A DNA stretch of 64,000 nt from Variovorax sp. PCZ-1. GTDB taxonomy: Bacteria > Pseudomonadota > Gammaproteobacteria > Burkholderiales > Burkholderiaceae_C. Positions 44,003-53,382 of this stretch are shown one piece after another. Under the pieces are notes generated by a model. That model had not been told where the DNA came from. It made no database searches and worked only from the letters and a program-made list of their open reading frames with translations. Each line of letters opens with the position of its first letter. Position 1 is the first letter of the stretch. The stretch covers positions 310,001-374,000 of the forward strand of contig NZ_JAHCDN010000002.1 in the NCBI RefSeq assembly GCF_018413605.1. Direction: 5' to 3'. A program made the position numbers and the translations under genes.

Positions 44003-45199
44003 ATGCCAATCATCACCAGCCTGCTCGACACCGATCTTTATAAATTCACCATGATGCAGGTGGTGCTGCATCAGTTTCCTGGCGCGCAGGTGGAATACAA
44101 GTTCAAATGCCGCAATGTGGGCGTGAATTTGGCGCAGTATGCCGATGAGATTCGCGCGGAGATCAAATCGCTATGCAGCTTGTCATTCACTGAAGATGAA
44201 CTGAATTACCTGCGCAGCATGCGCTTCATCAAGAGCGATTTTGTAGATTTTCTTGGGCTTTTCAAGCTGAATGAAAAGTGCATCAGTGTCACGCCGCAGC
44301 CCAATGGCGAGCTAGAGATTTCAGTCAAAGGCCCATGGCTACACACGATTCTTTTTGAGATTCCGGTGCTGGCTATTGTGAATGAGGTTTACTTTAAAAA
44401 TCGTAGCACTCCGCGCAGTATCCTTGCCGGCGAACAGAGACTTTCGTATAAAATTTCTTTGCTCAAGACAGCTGAGTTGCAAGAGCTGAAGATCGCAGAT
44501 TACGGCACGCGCAGGCGCTTTTCAAAAGTCTGGCAAGAACAGGTGTTGCGCCGTTTGGCAGAAGGCTTGGGCACAAACGCTACAGGCCAATTCGCAGGCA
44601 CGAGCAACGTGTACTTTGCGCGCACACTGGGCCTCACGCCCTTGGGAACGATGGCGCATGAATACCTGCAGGCCGCGCAAGCACTGGGGCCGCGCCTGCG
44701 CGATAGCCAAACCTATGCATTTGAGAGCTGGGCGAAGGAGTATCGCGGGGACTTGGGTATTGCCTTGTCAGACGTGTATGGCATGAGCGCCTTCCTGCGC
44801 GATTTCGATATGTATTTCTGTAAGCTGTTTGACGGTGCGCGGCATGACAGCGGTGATCCTTTCAATTGGGGCGAGCGCATGATTGATCACTACAAGCTCA
44901 ATCGTGTTGACCCTCGTACCAAGACCTTGATCTTCTCCGATGGGCTCACTGTTCCGCGCACGATTGAGCTGTATCAGCGTTTCAAAGGCCGCTGCCTGCT
45001 TGCATTTGGTATCGGTACGAACCTCACCAACGATCTTGGCGATCCACCTGATCATGTGCCGCTGCAAATCGTGATGAAAATGATTCGCTGCAATGGCCAG
45101 CCTGTCGCCAAACTCTCCGATTCACCAGGCAAGGGTATGTGTGATGACGAGAAATATCTTGCCTACTTGCGGCAAGTGTTCGACATCGTTTCACCCTGA
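44003..45199 (+). CDS. pncB: Nicotinate phosphoribosyltransferase
   Basis: A 398-residue enzyme that makes nicotinate mononucleotide from nicotinate and PRPP in NAD salvage. [23 protein letters not shown] starts the protein (core DTDLYKFTM), and [34 protein letters not shown] and [15 protein letters not shown] are conserved. Residues about 129-144 ([12 protein letters not shown]) come from a repeat element in the variable segment after NEVYF; length is about normal. It lies six bases after ldcA and is probably cotranscribed. Confidence 0.94.
   Translation: MPIITSLLDTDLYKFTMMQVVLHQFPGAQVEYKFKCRNVGVNLAQYADEIRAEIKSLCSLSFTEDELNYLRSMRFIKSDFVDFLGLFKLNEKCISVTPQPNGELEISVKGPWLHTILFEIPVLAIVNEVYFKNRSTPRSILAGEQRLSYKISLLKTAELQELKIADYGTRRRFSKVWQEQVLRRLAEGLGTNATGQFAGTSNVYFARTLGLTPLGTMAHEYLQAAQALGPRLRDSQTYAFESWAKEYRGDLGIALSDVYGMSAFLRDFDMYFCKLFDGARHDSGDPFNWGERMIDHYKLNRVDPRTKTLIFSDGLTVPRTIELYQRFKGRCLLAFGIGTNLTNDLGDPPDHVPLQIVMKMIRCNGQPVAKLSDSPGKGMCDDEKYLAYLRQVFDIVSP
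44391..44436 (+). repeat. TGCGCA-core element inside pncB
   Basis: The copy reads TCGTAGCACTCCGCGCAGTA then TCCTTGCCGGCGAAC. pncB reads it as [11 protein letters not shown], a third frame for plus-oriented copies. The outer arms are not recognisable, so only the core is kept. Confidence 0.85.
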
Positions 45200-45389
45200 T
45201 TGAGCCTTGCAGTTTCCTGAAGAAAAATCCTAGGGAAAACCAGATCAATTCACAGGACGATATGTTGGTTTTCATTGGTAATTCCCTGGCGGAATGCCTC
45301 GAATGACAATTCACCATTGGCTCTAAGAAACGCCCGCGTCTACAGTCCCCATCGCGTACCAAGTCGGTACGGATTTTTTGGAGACTGTG

Positions 45390-46370
45390 ATGCAAAAACG
45401 TGCAACTCTGCGTAATTTGGCTGCTGCTGCGGTGCTGGCCGCTTTGGGGATGGCTGCACATGCCCAAACCGTGATGAAGATCAGCATTTCGGTGGCGCAA
45501 AACTCGCACCAAGGCGTGGCGATTGATACCTTCGCCCGCGAAGTGGAGCGCCGCACCAACGGCCGCTACAAGATTCAAACTTTCTATGCGGGCGCACTCG
45601 GCGGCGAGCGCGAGAGCATTGAATCTGTGCAGCTCGGCACGCAAGAGCTGGCCTTCAGCTCCACCGGCCCTGTGCCTAATTTCGTGCCCGAGGCGCGTAT
45701 GTTTGATATCCCTTTCCTGTTTCGCGATAAAGCGCATGCTCGTGCTGTGCTCGATGGCCAGATTGGCCAAGACATGCTCGCGCAATTCGATAGCAAAGGT
45801 TTCAAAGCATTGGCATGGGCGGAGAACGGCTTTCGCCACATGACCAATAGCAAGCGCGCTGTGAATACACCAGATGATCTGAAAGGCTTGAAGCTGCGCA
45901 CGATGGAAAACCCCGTGCACGTGGCGGCCTACAAAGGCTTCGGCATCATCACCACGCCCATGGCCTTCCCTGAAGTGTTCACAGCTTTGCAGCAAGGCAC
46001 GGTGGATGGTCAAGAGAATCCGCTGCCGGTGATCATGTCCGCCAAGTTTGATCAAGTGCAAAAGCATTTGTCGCTCACTGGCCATGTGTATTCACCTTGT
46101 ATTTTCTTGATGAACAAGGCAACGTTCGACAAGCTATCGGCTGCAGACAAGCAGCACTTCCTAGACGCTGCCAAAGAAGGCGCTCGCGCCAACCGCGCTC
46201 GTGTAGATGAAGACGATGCCAAAGGCGTGACCGAGTTGCGCGCCAAAGGCATGCAAGTCGTGGAGAACGTTGACAAAGCCAAGTTCGTGAACCAGCTCGC
46301 GCCTGTGTACGCAGAGTTTGACAAGCAGTTTGGCAAATCCAATCTTGACCGCATCCGCGCGGTACGTTGA
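45390..46370 (+). CDS. dctP: TRAP transporter substrate-binding protein (DctP family)
   Basis: A 326-residue periplasmic protein with a cleavable signal peptide (LRNLAAAAVLAALGMAAHA, cleavage near residue 25). KISISVAQNSHQGVAIDTFAREVERRTNGRYKIQTF (start) and GLKLRTMENPVHVAAYKGFGIITTPMAFPEVFTALQQGTVDGQENP (marks LKLRTMENP and QQGTVDGQENP) match DctP-type proteins that bind C4-dicarboxylates or other organic acids. The start codon 45390 follows GGAGA; TTG 45378 is rejected. A weak hairpin CGTACC-AAGTC-GGTACG with T6 lies just upstream (45355-45379). First gene of dctPQM. Confidence 0.9.
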   Translation: MQKRATLRNLAAAAVLAALGMAAHAQTVMKISISVAQNSHQGVAIDTFAREVERRTNGRYKIQTFYAGALGGERESIESVQLGTQELAFSSTGPVPNFVPEARMFDIPFLFRDKAHARAVLDGQIGQDMLAQFDSKGFKALAWAENGFRHMTNSKRAVNTPDDLKGLKLRTMENPVHVAAYKGFGIITTPMAFPEVFTALQQGTVDGQENPLPVIMSAKFDQVQKHLSLTGHVYSPCIFLMNKATFDKLSAADKQHFLDAAKEGARANRARVDEDDAKGVTELRAKGMQVVENVDKAKFVNQLAPVYAEFDKQFGKSNLDRIRAVR

Positions 46371-46395
46371 AGAGCAGTCAGCTGAGAACGACAAC

Positions 46396-46890
46396 ATGAA
46401 AGATCAATTTCTTAAGCTGGAGCAGGTCAGCACGGGCATTGCCACCGTGCTGGCCTGTGCCATGCTGGCCATTGCAGCTTCGCTGGGCTTGTTTCAGATT
46501 CTGACGCGCTTCGTGCTGGAGCGCCCAGCTGAGTGGACGGAAGTGTTGATTCGCTTCAGCCTCATTTGGATGGTATTTTTAGGAATTCCCATGGCGTTTC
46601 GCCAAGGTGCGATGGTGAGTGTGGATGTGGTGTATCGCTGGAGCGGCCCAGCCATGCGGCGTGTGCTCGATGCAGCTGTAGCGCTCGCTGCACTCGCATT
46701 GATCTTCATCATCATCGTATGGGGTTTTGATTATGCGAAGCGCGGTACGGTGCAATCCGTGATCGGCTTAGAAGGTATTTCCATGCTCTGGGCTTATTTG
46801 GCCATGCCGATTGGCGGCTTGTTTTGCGTGATTTCCATCATCGGCAATTACCTTGATCCTAAGCGTGAAGAACTGGAGAATGCGCAATGA
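46396..46890 (+). CDS. dctQ: TRAP transporter small permease (DctQ family)
   Basis: A 164-residue inner-membrane protein with four transmembrane helices, including EWTEVLIRFSLIWMVFLGIPMAFRQGAMVSVD (core RFSLIWMVFLG and FRQGAMVSVD), the hallmark of DctQ. It links the binding protein to the large permease. ATG 46396 is preferred over the frame start at 46318, which overlaps dctP. A GC-rich hairpin repeat lies between it and dctM. Confidence 0.9.
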   Translation: MKDQFLKLEQVSTGIATVLACAMLAIAASLGLFQILTRFVLERPAEWTEVLIRFSLIWMVFLGIPMAFRQGAMVSVDVVYRWSGPAMRRVLDAAVALAALALIFIIIVWGFDYAKRGTVQSVIGLEGISMLWAYLAMPIGGLFCVISIIGNYLDPKREELENAQ

Positions 46891-46904
46891 GACACGTAGA
46901 ACCG

Positions 46905-46967
46905 CTTCAAGTGGCTCAAGCCCCCTCGGGGGGAAGCGACGACGCGCTAGCGCAGAGCGTGGGGGCA
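46905..46967. repeat. GC-rich hairpin repeat between dctQ and dctM
   Basis: CAAGCCCCCTCGGGGGGAAGC, then CGACGACGCGCTAGCGCAG and AGCGTGGGGGCAA hold nested inverted repeats: GCCCCC with GGGGGC at the outside (46920-46967), CCCCCTCGGGGGG near the left, and GCGCTAGCGC in the middle. Similar elements are, as I recall, common in Comamonadaceae genomes. It adds about 75 bases between two genes that normally abut. Confidence 0.7.
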
Positions 46968-46969
46968 AT

Positions 46970-48253
46970 ATGACGACGGCAATGCTCATTACCATGATGC
47001 TGGGCTTTGCGCTCACCATCTCTGTGGCCGTGTCGATTGGCCTCTCGGCCATCGTCGGTATTCAAATCAGCAATGTGAACATGCTCGTTTCTGTGAAAGA
47101 GATGTTCTCATCGATCAATAAATTTCCATTGGCTGCTATTCCGTTTTTTATCTTGGCCGGCAACATCATGGAAACTGGCGGTATCTCGCGCCGCTTGGTA
47201 GAGTTTGCTAAATCCATCGTTGGTGGCATTCAAGGCGGCTTGCCGATCACTTGTGTGCTCACCTGCATGATCTTTGCAGCGGTGAGTGGCTCATCAGTAG
47301 CTACCACTTTTGCGATTGGTGCGATTTTGATTCCTGCATTGATCAAGCACGGCTATCCCACGCAATATGCGGCTGCATTGCAAGCCACGAGTGCTGAGCT
47401 GGGCGTGATCATTCCGCCGAGTATTCCGATGATTTTGTATGGCGTGAGTGCGGAAGTCTCGATTGGTGAGCTTTTCATCGCCGGCTTTGGCCCTGGCATT
47501 TTGATTGGCGTTGCCTTGATGATCTTCGTATGGCTCTGGTGCAAATACAAAGGCTGGGGAAAGAACGATGGTGATGGGCGCCTGTCCTTTGGTAAAGCGA
47601 CTTGGCAAGCTGGCTGGGCGCTGATGATGCCGGTGATTATTCTGGGCGGCATCTATGGTGGCGTGTTCACACCCACGGAGGCTTCTGCGGTAGCCGTGTT
47701 CTATGCGCTGATCGTTGGCATGACGATTTACCGCGAGATCAAATTCAGTGATCTGTTCAAGATTCTGAAAAAATCTGTGATCAGTAGCGCGGTGATCATG
47801 TTCATCATTGCCAATGCGGGCTTGTTTGCTTTCCTCATCACACGCGCTGGCATTCCTGATGCGATTGGGCACTGGTTACAAGAGGTGCTTAAATCACCTG
47901 CGATGTTTTTGCTGGGTGTGAATGCAGCGCTTTTCATCATTGGCATGTTCATTGAAACGAGTGCAGCTATCATTGTGCTTGCGCCCATCCTCGTGCCGGT
48001 GGCGATCTTCTTTGGCATCGATCCAGTGCACTTTGGCATGGTGATGGTAGTGAACCTGGCTTTAGGCATGATCACACCGCCTTTTGGAGTGAATCTGTTT
48101 GCAGCTTGTACGGTAGCGAAAATTTCGCTGGATCGTATCATCACCTCGCTGATTCCATTCGTCTTGGTGATTTTGGGATGCTTGATGCTGATCACCTACA
48201 TCCCAGAAATTTCACTCTTCCTTCGCGACATGGTGTATGGAGCGCCGAAATGA
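46970..48253 (+). CDS. dctM: TRAP transporter large permease (DctM family)
   Basis: A 427-residue inner-membrane permease with about twelve helices. MLGFALTISVAVSIGLSAIVG opens the protein, FPLAAIPFFILAGNIMETGGISRRLV and ELGVIIPPSIPMILYGV and GMITPPFGVNLF are DctM motifs. It forms the transport channel with DctQ. The open frame to 46853 runs through the GC-rich repeat, so ATG 46970 is chosen. The stop overlaps the pyk start (ATGATG at 48250), so pyruvate kinase is translated together with this transporter. Confidence 0.92.
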   Translation: MTTAMLITMMLGFALTISVAVSIGLSAIVGIQISNVNMLVSVKEMFSSINKFPLAAIPFFILAGNIMETGGISRRLVEFAKSIVGGIQGGLPITCVLTCMIFAAVSGSSVATTFAIGAILIPALIKHGYPTQYAAALQATSAELGVIIPPSIPMILYGVSAEVSIGELFIAGFGPGILIGVALMIFVWLWCKYKGWGKNDGDGRLSFGKATWQAGWALMMPVIILGGIYGGVFTPTEASAVAVFYALIVGMTIYREIKFSDLFKILKKSVISSAVIMFIIANAGLFAFLITRAGIPDAIGHWLQEVLKSPAMFLLGVNAALFIIGMFIETSAAIIVLAPILVPVAIFFGIDPVHFGMVMVVNLALGMITPPFGVNLFAACTVAKISLDRIITSLIPFVLVILGCLMLITYIPEISLFLRDMVYGAPK

Positions 48254-49758
48254 TGGCTCGACATCGCGCTACCAAGATACTTGCCACACTCGGGCCTGCG
48301 AGTTCACAGCGTGAGCAGATCTTGGTGCTCGCGCAGGCGGGTGTGAATGTCTTTCGCCTGAATTTCAGCCACGGCTCGCATGCGGATCATCAGCAGCGCT
48401 ATGCACATATCCGCAGCGTAGAAAAAGAGCTGGGCAAGCCGCTGGGCATCTTGCAGGATTTGCAAGGCCCCAAGATTCGCATTGGCGTAATGCCGCAAGG
48501 TGCGCGCGAGATCAAAGCAGGCGAGCTGCTGCGCTTCAATGCTGACGAGCCGGATCAGCTCAAGGCTGACGATATTCCTTTTCCGCATGCAGATATCGCT
48601 TTAGAGCTGGCGGTGGGGCATGTGCTCCTGATTGACGATGGCAAACTGAAGTTACGAGTCACTGCTAAGCAGGACGTGGCTTTTGAAGCAGAAGTGTTGG
48701 TGGGTGGCATGCTGTCAGACCGAAAAGGTGTGAACTTGCCAGACACGCCGCTGTCTCTGTCTTCGCTCACACGTAAAGACCGCGAGGACTTGGCTTTCGG
48801 CTTGGCGCTCGGTGTGGATTGGATTGCGCTGTCCTTCGTACAACGCGCTGCTGATGTGCAAGAGCTTCGAGGCTTGGTGGGCCATCGCGCTGGCATCATG
48901 GCGAAGATTGAGAAACCACAGGCTCTGCGTGAATTGAATGAGATTGCGCTGGCTGCTGATGCTTTGATGGTGGCTCGAGGAGACTTAGGTGTGGAGCTGC
49001 CCGCAGAGGATGTGCCCACCTGGCAGCGCAAAATCATTGAGGTCAGTCGCCGCCACGGCAAGCCGGTGGTGGTGGCGACACAGATGCTGGAATCCATGAT
49101 CAGCACGCCCACGCCGACTCGGGCTGAAGCCTCGGATGTAGCCAATGCCGTGTATGCAGGCGCTGATGCCGTGATGTTGTCTGCGGAAAGCGCATCAGGT
49201 GCGTATCCGCTAGAAGCTGTGCAGACCATGGCACGAATTGTTGCGCGAGCAGAGCAGGAAGAGATACCCGCAATCTTGAAGACCAGAGCGGGTCAAGAGC
49301 CTGATCGTGCCGCATTGATTGCAGCGGCATTGCATGCGTCAAGCGCCTTGATGCCCATGGCCTGCGCGGTGACTTACACCACATCCGGCACATCCGCATT
49401 ACGCGTGGCACAAGAGCGTGCACGCTTGCCGCACATTGGGCTCACACCTCATGTGCAAACCGCACGCCGCCTGTGCTTAGCTTGGGGTGTGCAGCCTTGT
49501 TTGTCGCAGGATGCCGCGAGTGTTGAGGGCATGATTGACAGCGCGATTGCAGCGGCCAAAAGCATGGGCTACTACCATTCGCGCAAGCCGATGGCCGTGG
49601 TCGCTGGTTTACCTTTCGCCACGGCAGGCAGCACCAATCTGCTGCGCTTTGTGTGGCCAGAAGCATTGGCAGGTAGCCGTGAGACGCCCGCATCGCCCTC
49701 AGCCATGATGCAAACGCGTATGAAAACTCCGTACTTTGCAAGCGCCAACGTCGAGTAA
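48250..49758 (+). CDS. pyk: Pyruvate kinase
   Basis: A 502-residue glycolytic enzyme that makes pyruvate and ATP from PEP and ADP. ATKILATLGPASS and NVFRLNFSHGSHADH and GILQDLQGPKIRIG in the N-terminus, IMAKIEKPQALRELNEI with the catalytic Lys/Glu region, and ARGDLGVELP and ATQMLESMI are conserved. The coupling to a TRAP operon and a following LysR gene resembles operons for hydroxypyruvate, glycerate or tartrate use, where a pyruvate kinase (TtuE type) completes the path. ATGs at 48250 and 48253 are both possible. Confidence 0.93.
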   Translation: MMARHRATKILATLGPASSQREQILVLAQAGVNVFRLNFSHGSHADHQQRYAHIRSVEKELGKPLGILQDLQGPKIRIGVMPQGAREIKAGELLRFNADEPDQLKADDIPFPHADIALELAVGHVLLIDDGKLKLRVTAKQDVAFEAEVLVGGMLSDRKGVNLPDTPLSLSSLTRKDREDLAFGLALGVDWIALSFVQRAADVQELRGLVGHRAGIMAKIEKPQALRELNEIALAADALMVARGDLGVELPAEDVPTWQRKIIEVSRRHGKPVVVATQMLESMISTPTPTRAEASDVANAVYAGADAVMLSAESASGAYPLEAVQTMARIVARAEQEEIPAILKTRAGQEPDRAALIAAALHASSALMPMACAVTYTTSGTSALRVAQERARLPHIGLTPHVQTARRLCLAWGVQPCLSQDAASVEGMIDSAIAAAKSMGYYHSRKPMAVVAGLPFATAGSTNLLRFVWPEALAGSRETPASPSAMMQTRMKTPYFASANVE

Positions 49759-49767
49759 TCTACTGGC

Positions 49768-50646
49768 ATGGAAATCTACCAACTTAAAACTTTCCTGGCT
49801 GTGGCGCGGGTAGGGCATCTCACCCGCGCCGCAGAGCAGCTGCACATCACGCAACCCGCCGTTTCCAAGCAGCTCAAGGCCCTGGAAGAAGAGTTGGGTG
49901 TGCTGCTCTTTGATCGTTTACCCACGGGCATGGCGCTCACCAGTGCAGGTACGACCCTGTTACCCCATGCCGAGCGTGCTTTGTTTGATGCGATGGAACT
50001 GCTCAATACCGCCAAGCGCTTGCAGGGCGAGGTGGCTGGCGTCATTCGCCTGGGTACGATCATTGATCCTGAATCGATCCGGCTCGGTTCGTTTCTTGGC
50101 GCGGTGCTGCAGTTTTATCCATTGCTACAAATGAAATTGCAGCACGGCGTGTCAGGCAGCGTGATGGCGCAGCTCGAGGCGGGTGAGCTTGATGCAGGTT
50201 TTTACTTGGGCGAGGTGGCTACACCTGGCATCGCGTATGTGCTGCTGCGCCATGTGACGTATCGCGTGGTCGCACCCCCTGATTGGCTTGCGCGCATGCA
50301 GCAGGCCAGTTGGCAGGATATCGGTGCCCTGCCTTGGGTGGGTACACCTGCGCAAAGTTCGCAGCATCGCTTGGTGCGCGAGATGCTGCGCAAACATGGC
50401 TTTGAGCCGCGCTTTGTGGTGGAGGCTGATCAAGAGGCCTCGATGATCAGCTTGGTCAAGAGCGGTGTGGGCTTATGTTTGATGCGAGATGAGCTGGCAC
50501 AAGCAGCCGCGCAGCGTGGCGAGGTGGTGGTGTGGGATGGTGCGAGCCAGCCATGCCCATTGACATTCATCTACAACAAAGCCCGTGAGCACGATCCTGC
50601 CATCACGGCGCTGCGGCAGGTCTTGCAGGATATTTGGGGGCAATGA
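49768..50646 (+). CDS. LysR-family transcriptional regulator
   Basis: A 292-residue LysR protein: helix-turn-helix in residues 1-60 (FLAVARVGHLTRAAEQLHITQPAVSKQLKALEEELG region, core LTRAAEQLHI and QPAVSKQLKALE) and a periplasmic-binding-like effector domain to the C-terminus (MISLVKSGVGLCLMRDE). It follows pyk by nine bases on the same strand, so it may regulate the dctPQM-pyk operon or the binding protein gene downstream. Confidence 0.88.
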   Translation: MEIYQLKTFLAVARVGHLTRAAEQLHITQPAVSKQLKALEEELGVLLFDRLPTGMALTSAGTTLLPHAERALFDAMELLNTAKRLQGEVAGVIRLGTIIDPESIRLGSFLGAVLQFYPLLQMKLQHGVSGSVMAQLEAGELDAGFYLGEVATPGIAYVLLRHVTYRVVAPPDWLARMQQASWQDIGALPWVGTPAQSSQHRLVREMLRKHGFEPRFVVEADQEASMISLVKSGVGLCLMRDELAQAAAQRGEVVVWDGASQPCPLTFIYNKAREHDPAITALRQVLQDIWGQ

Positions 50647-50711
50647 GTTTGAGCGAAGGGTTCAGGTACTGAGGCACGAATCAGGGGGGCTATACAAATT
50701 TGGAGACAAAC

Positions 50712-51857
50712 ATGAAGCGAATTTTTCCCACCCTGATGGCGGTAGGTTTGGTATTGGGGATGGCCAGCCAGCAAGCCATATCTGCCCAAGATTTGGTGAT
50801 TGGCCAAGTGGCATCGCTGAGCGGCACGAATGGCGCAGACTTAGGGCAAGGCCTGCAATTAGGCTTGCAACTGGCGGTAGAAAAAACCAATGCTGCAGGC
50901 GGCATCAATGGCCGCAAACTCAAGCTCATCACCAAAGATGATAAATACATCCCCGACGAGACTGTGAAGCTGACGAAAGAGTTGATCAGTGAGGCGAACC
51001 CCATTGCACTGGCAGGCTATCGTGGCACGGCGAATACCTTGGCAGTCATCAAATCAAACGCTTTGACCGACGCCGGTATCGCGATGGTGGGTACGCTCAC
51101 GGGTGCGAAAGAAGTGCAGGGCGCAGCAAATATTTATCATGTGCGTACTAGCTACCAGCATGAGATTGGCCAAATCGTAGAACAGCTAGGCCGCATGGGC
51201 GTGACAAAGATTGGCTTGTTCTACGTGGATGATGCTTTTGGCCAATCTGGTAAAGAAGCGGTGGAGCAAGTATTGGTCAAACAAAGTCGCCAGCCTGCTG
51301 CAATGGCCGCCTATGACAAAGCGGCTGATAAGGTGATTCCCAGCATTGAACAAGCGGTCAAAACGCTGGTGGCAGCGCAGCCTCAGGCTGTGGTGATCGT
51401 AGCGGTGGGCGATCCCGTGTATGAATTCATCAAACGCTTTCGTGCGCTAGCGCCTTCTCCTCGCCTGGTGTCGATCTCGGTAGTCAACCCCGATGCTGTG
51501 ACGCAAAAGGTTGGCCTCAAGATGGCGCACGGTATTGGTTTTTCCCAAGTATTTCCCTATCCCTACACAGACAGCGTAAAACTGGTGCGTGAATATCGGG
51601 TGCTGTTGAAAAAGCATGCACCGAACGCGCAGCCGAGCTATTTCAGCTTAGAAGGCTACATCAGTGGCTTGGTGTTGGCGCAGGCAATTCGGAACGCCGG
51701 CTCACAGCCGACGCGAGCCAAAGTGCTGGAGGCCATGCAAAAAATGGATGCCATGGATTTAGGCGGCTTCGCATTGAAATTCGATCCTGTCAGCAAAAAC
51801 GGCTCGAAATTCACAGAGCTCACCGTGATAAGTCAAGAGGGAATATTGCGTCGCTGA
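50712..51857 (+). CDS. ABC-type substrate-binding protein, LivK-like
   Basis: A 381-residue periplasmic binding protein of the type 1 fold (branched-chain amino acid or aromatic acid class). Signal peptide about 1-25 (MAVGLVLGMASQQAISAQD). Mature motifs are VIGQVASLSGTNGADLGQGLQLG, NAAGGINGRKLKLITKDD, GYRGTANT and FYVDDAFGQSG. No permease genes are nearby, so it is an orphan binding protein, common in Burkholderiales. ATG 50712 follows GGAGAC; TTG 50700 is rejected. Confidence 0.88.
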   Translation: MKRIFPTLMAVGLVLGMASQQAISAQDLVIGQVASLSGTNGADLGQGLQLGLQLAVEKTNAAGGINGRKLKLITKDDKYIPDETVKLTKELISEANPIALAGYRGTANTLAVIKSNALTDAGIAMVGTLTGAKEVQGAANIYHVRTSYQHEIGQIVEQLGRMGVTKIGLFYVDDAFGQSGKEAVEQVLVKQSRQPAAMAAYDKAADKVIPSIEQAVKTLVAAQPQAVVIVAVGDPVYEFIKRFRALAPSPRLVSISVVNPDAVTQKVGLKMAHGIGFSQVFPYPYTDSVKLVREYRVLLKKHAPNAQPSYFSLEGYISGLVLAQAIRNAGSQPTRAKVLEAMQKMDAMDLGGFALKFDPVSKNGSKFTELTVISQEGILRR

Positions 51858-51935
51858 CGCTTGACTGACTTGAAATTGCAAGCCCAAAGCCTTTTGGCTG
51901 GGCATAATGAGATGTATCTCTGGAGACATATTTTT

Positions 51936-53375
51936 ATGGCATCTATTGCTGGCCGCCTCAATCGCTTAGGCCATTTCAGTCGTGTGATGATTTTGCCTTT
52001 GCTGCTGATGAGTACAAGTGCTTTTGCCGCAGAAGTTGATGGTAAGCAACTCACGGCCATCTGGGGCATTCCGTTTGCTGGCATCTTGCTGTCTATTGCA
52101 CTGTGTCCCTTACTCACACCGCAGTTTTGGCATCATCATTTTGGAAAGGTGGCTGCCTTTTGGGCGCTTTTGTTTCTGGTGCCGTTTGCGATCAAGTTTG
52201 GCGCGAGTGCAGCGGGTGCAGCGTTTGTGCATGCGCTGTTGGCGGAGTACATTCCTTTTGTGATTTTGCTCACGGCCTTGTTTGCTGTGTCTGGTGGAAT
52301 TTATATCAAAGGCAACTTGCATGGCAGCCCTTTGCTCAACACATCGATTCTTGCCATTGGTGCAGTGGCGGCCAGCTTCATGGGCACAACCGGAGCTTCA
52401 ATGCTTTTCATTCGACCGTTGATTCGCGCGAACGATAACCGGCAGCACAAGATGCATGTGTTTGTGTTTTTTATCTTCATCGTGAGCAATGCCGGCGGCT
52501 CGCTCACGCCGCTTGGCGATCCTCCCTTGTTTCTCGGCTTCTTGAAGGGTGTGGATTTTTTCTGGACGGTACGCTATATCTTCCCGGAGACGCTCTTCAT
52601 GGTGGGCTCGCTACTCGCGATTTTCTATGTGATGGATTCTTACTATTATCACAAGCGTGAGGAAGTAAAGAGCTTTGATCCCACGCCGGATTCCAAAGGC
52701 ATCGGCTTTGATGGCAGCGCTAACTTCATTTTGCTGGGCTGCATCATGGGCTTGGTGTTGATGAGTGGCATTTGGAAGCCGGGCGTAGATTTCAATGTGT
52801 TTGGCACCGATGTGGGCTTGCAAGGCATGGTGCGCGATATGGGCCTGATCGCTGTGACGATCATCTCGATCAAGATCACGGCCGACTCGGTGTATGAAGC
52901 TAATCAGTTTTCTTGGGCGCCAATGCAGGAAGTGGCCAAATTATTCGCTGGTATTTTTCTCACCATCATCCCGGTGATTGCGATGCTCAGAGCGGGCATC
53001 GACGGGCCTTTTGGCGCGATTGTGGCCAGTGTCACGCGAGCGGATGGCTCACCCAGCCCGTTGGCATATTTCTGGGCCACGGGCGCTCTTAGCTCCTTCC
53101 TCGATAACGCGCCCACTTATCTTGTGTTCTTCAACCTCGCCGGTGGTGACGCTCAAACACTCATGACCACGCATGCCACTACGTTGGCGGCGATTTCTGC
53201 AGGCGCAGTGTTCATGGGGGCTAACTCGTACATCGGCAACGCGCCGAATCTGATGGTTAAAGCCGTGGTGGAAGACCGTGGTGTCAAGATGCCCAGCTTC
53301 TTTGGCTACATAGCCTGGGCGGTGTGTATTTTGATTCCGCTTTTCATCGTGATGGGTTGGGTTTGGTTTCGTTGA
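51936..53375 (+). CDS. NhaD-like sodium:proton antiporter
   Basis: A 479-residue membrane protein of the ion-transporter superfamily with about twelve helices. SNAGGSLTPLGDPPLFLGFLKGVDFFW and NAPTYLVFFNLAGG and GANSYIGNAPNLMVK are the paired family motifs of NhaD/citrate-type transporters. Signal-like segment RVMILPLLLMSTSAFAAEV precedes the core. ATG 51936 has GGAG nine bases upstream; ATG 51912 and the frame start 51861 are less likely. Likely role: Na+/H+ exchange; the substrate is inferred. Confidence 0.82.
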   Translation: MASIAGRLNRLGHFSRVMILPLLLMSTSAFAAEVDGKQLTAIWGIPFAGILLSIALCPLLTPQFWHHHFGKVAAFWALLFLVPFAIKFGASAAGAAFVHALLAEYIPFVILLTALFAVSGGIYIKGNLHGSPLLNTSILAIGAVAASFMGTTGASMLFIRPLIRANDNRQHKMHVFVFFIFIVSNAGGSLTPLGDPPLFLGFLKGVDFFWTVRYIFPETLFMVGSLLAIFYVMDSYYYHKREEVKSFDPTPDSKGIGFDGSANFILLGCIMGLVLMSGIWKPGVDFNVFGTDVGLQGMVRDMGLIAVTIISIKITADSVYEANQFSWAPMQEVAKLFAGIFLTIIPVIAMLRAGIDGPFGAIVASVTRADGSPSPLAYFWATGALSSFLDNAPTYLVFFNLAGGDAQTLMTTHATTLAAISAGAVFMGANSYIGNAPNLMVKAVVEDRGVKMPSFFGYIAWAVCILIPLFIVMGWVWFR

Positions 53376-53382
53376 TCATCTT

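Noticed and set aside
45355-45379. CGTACC/GGTACG hairpin with T6 before dctP as an attenuator
   Set aside because: The stem is only six pairs and overlaps the dctP ribosome site; kept as a remark only.
45024-46085. Minus-strand frame of 353 codons across pncB end and dctP
   Set aside because: Covers two conserved genes and the dctP promoter; no motif or start context.
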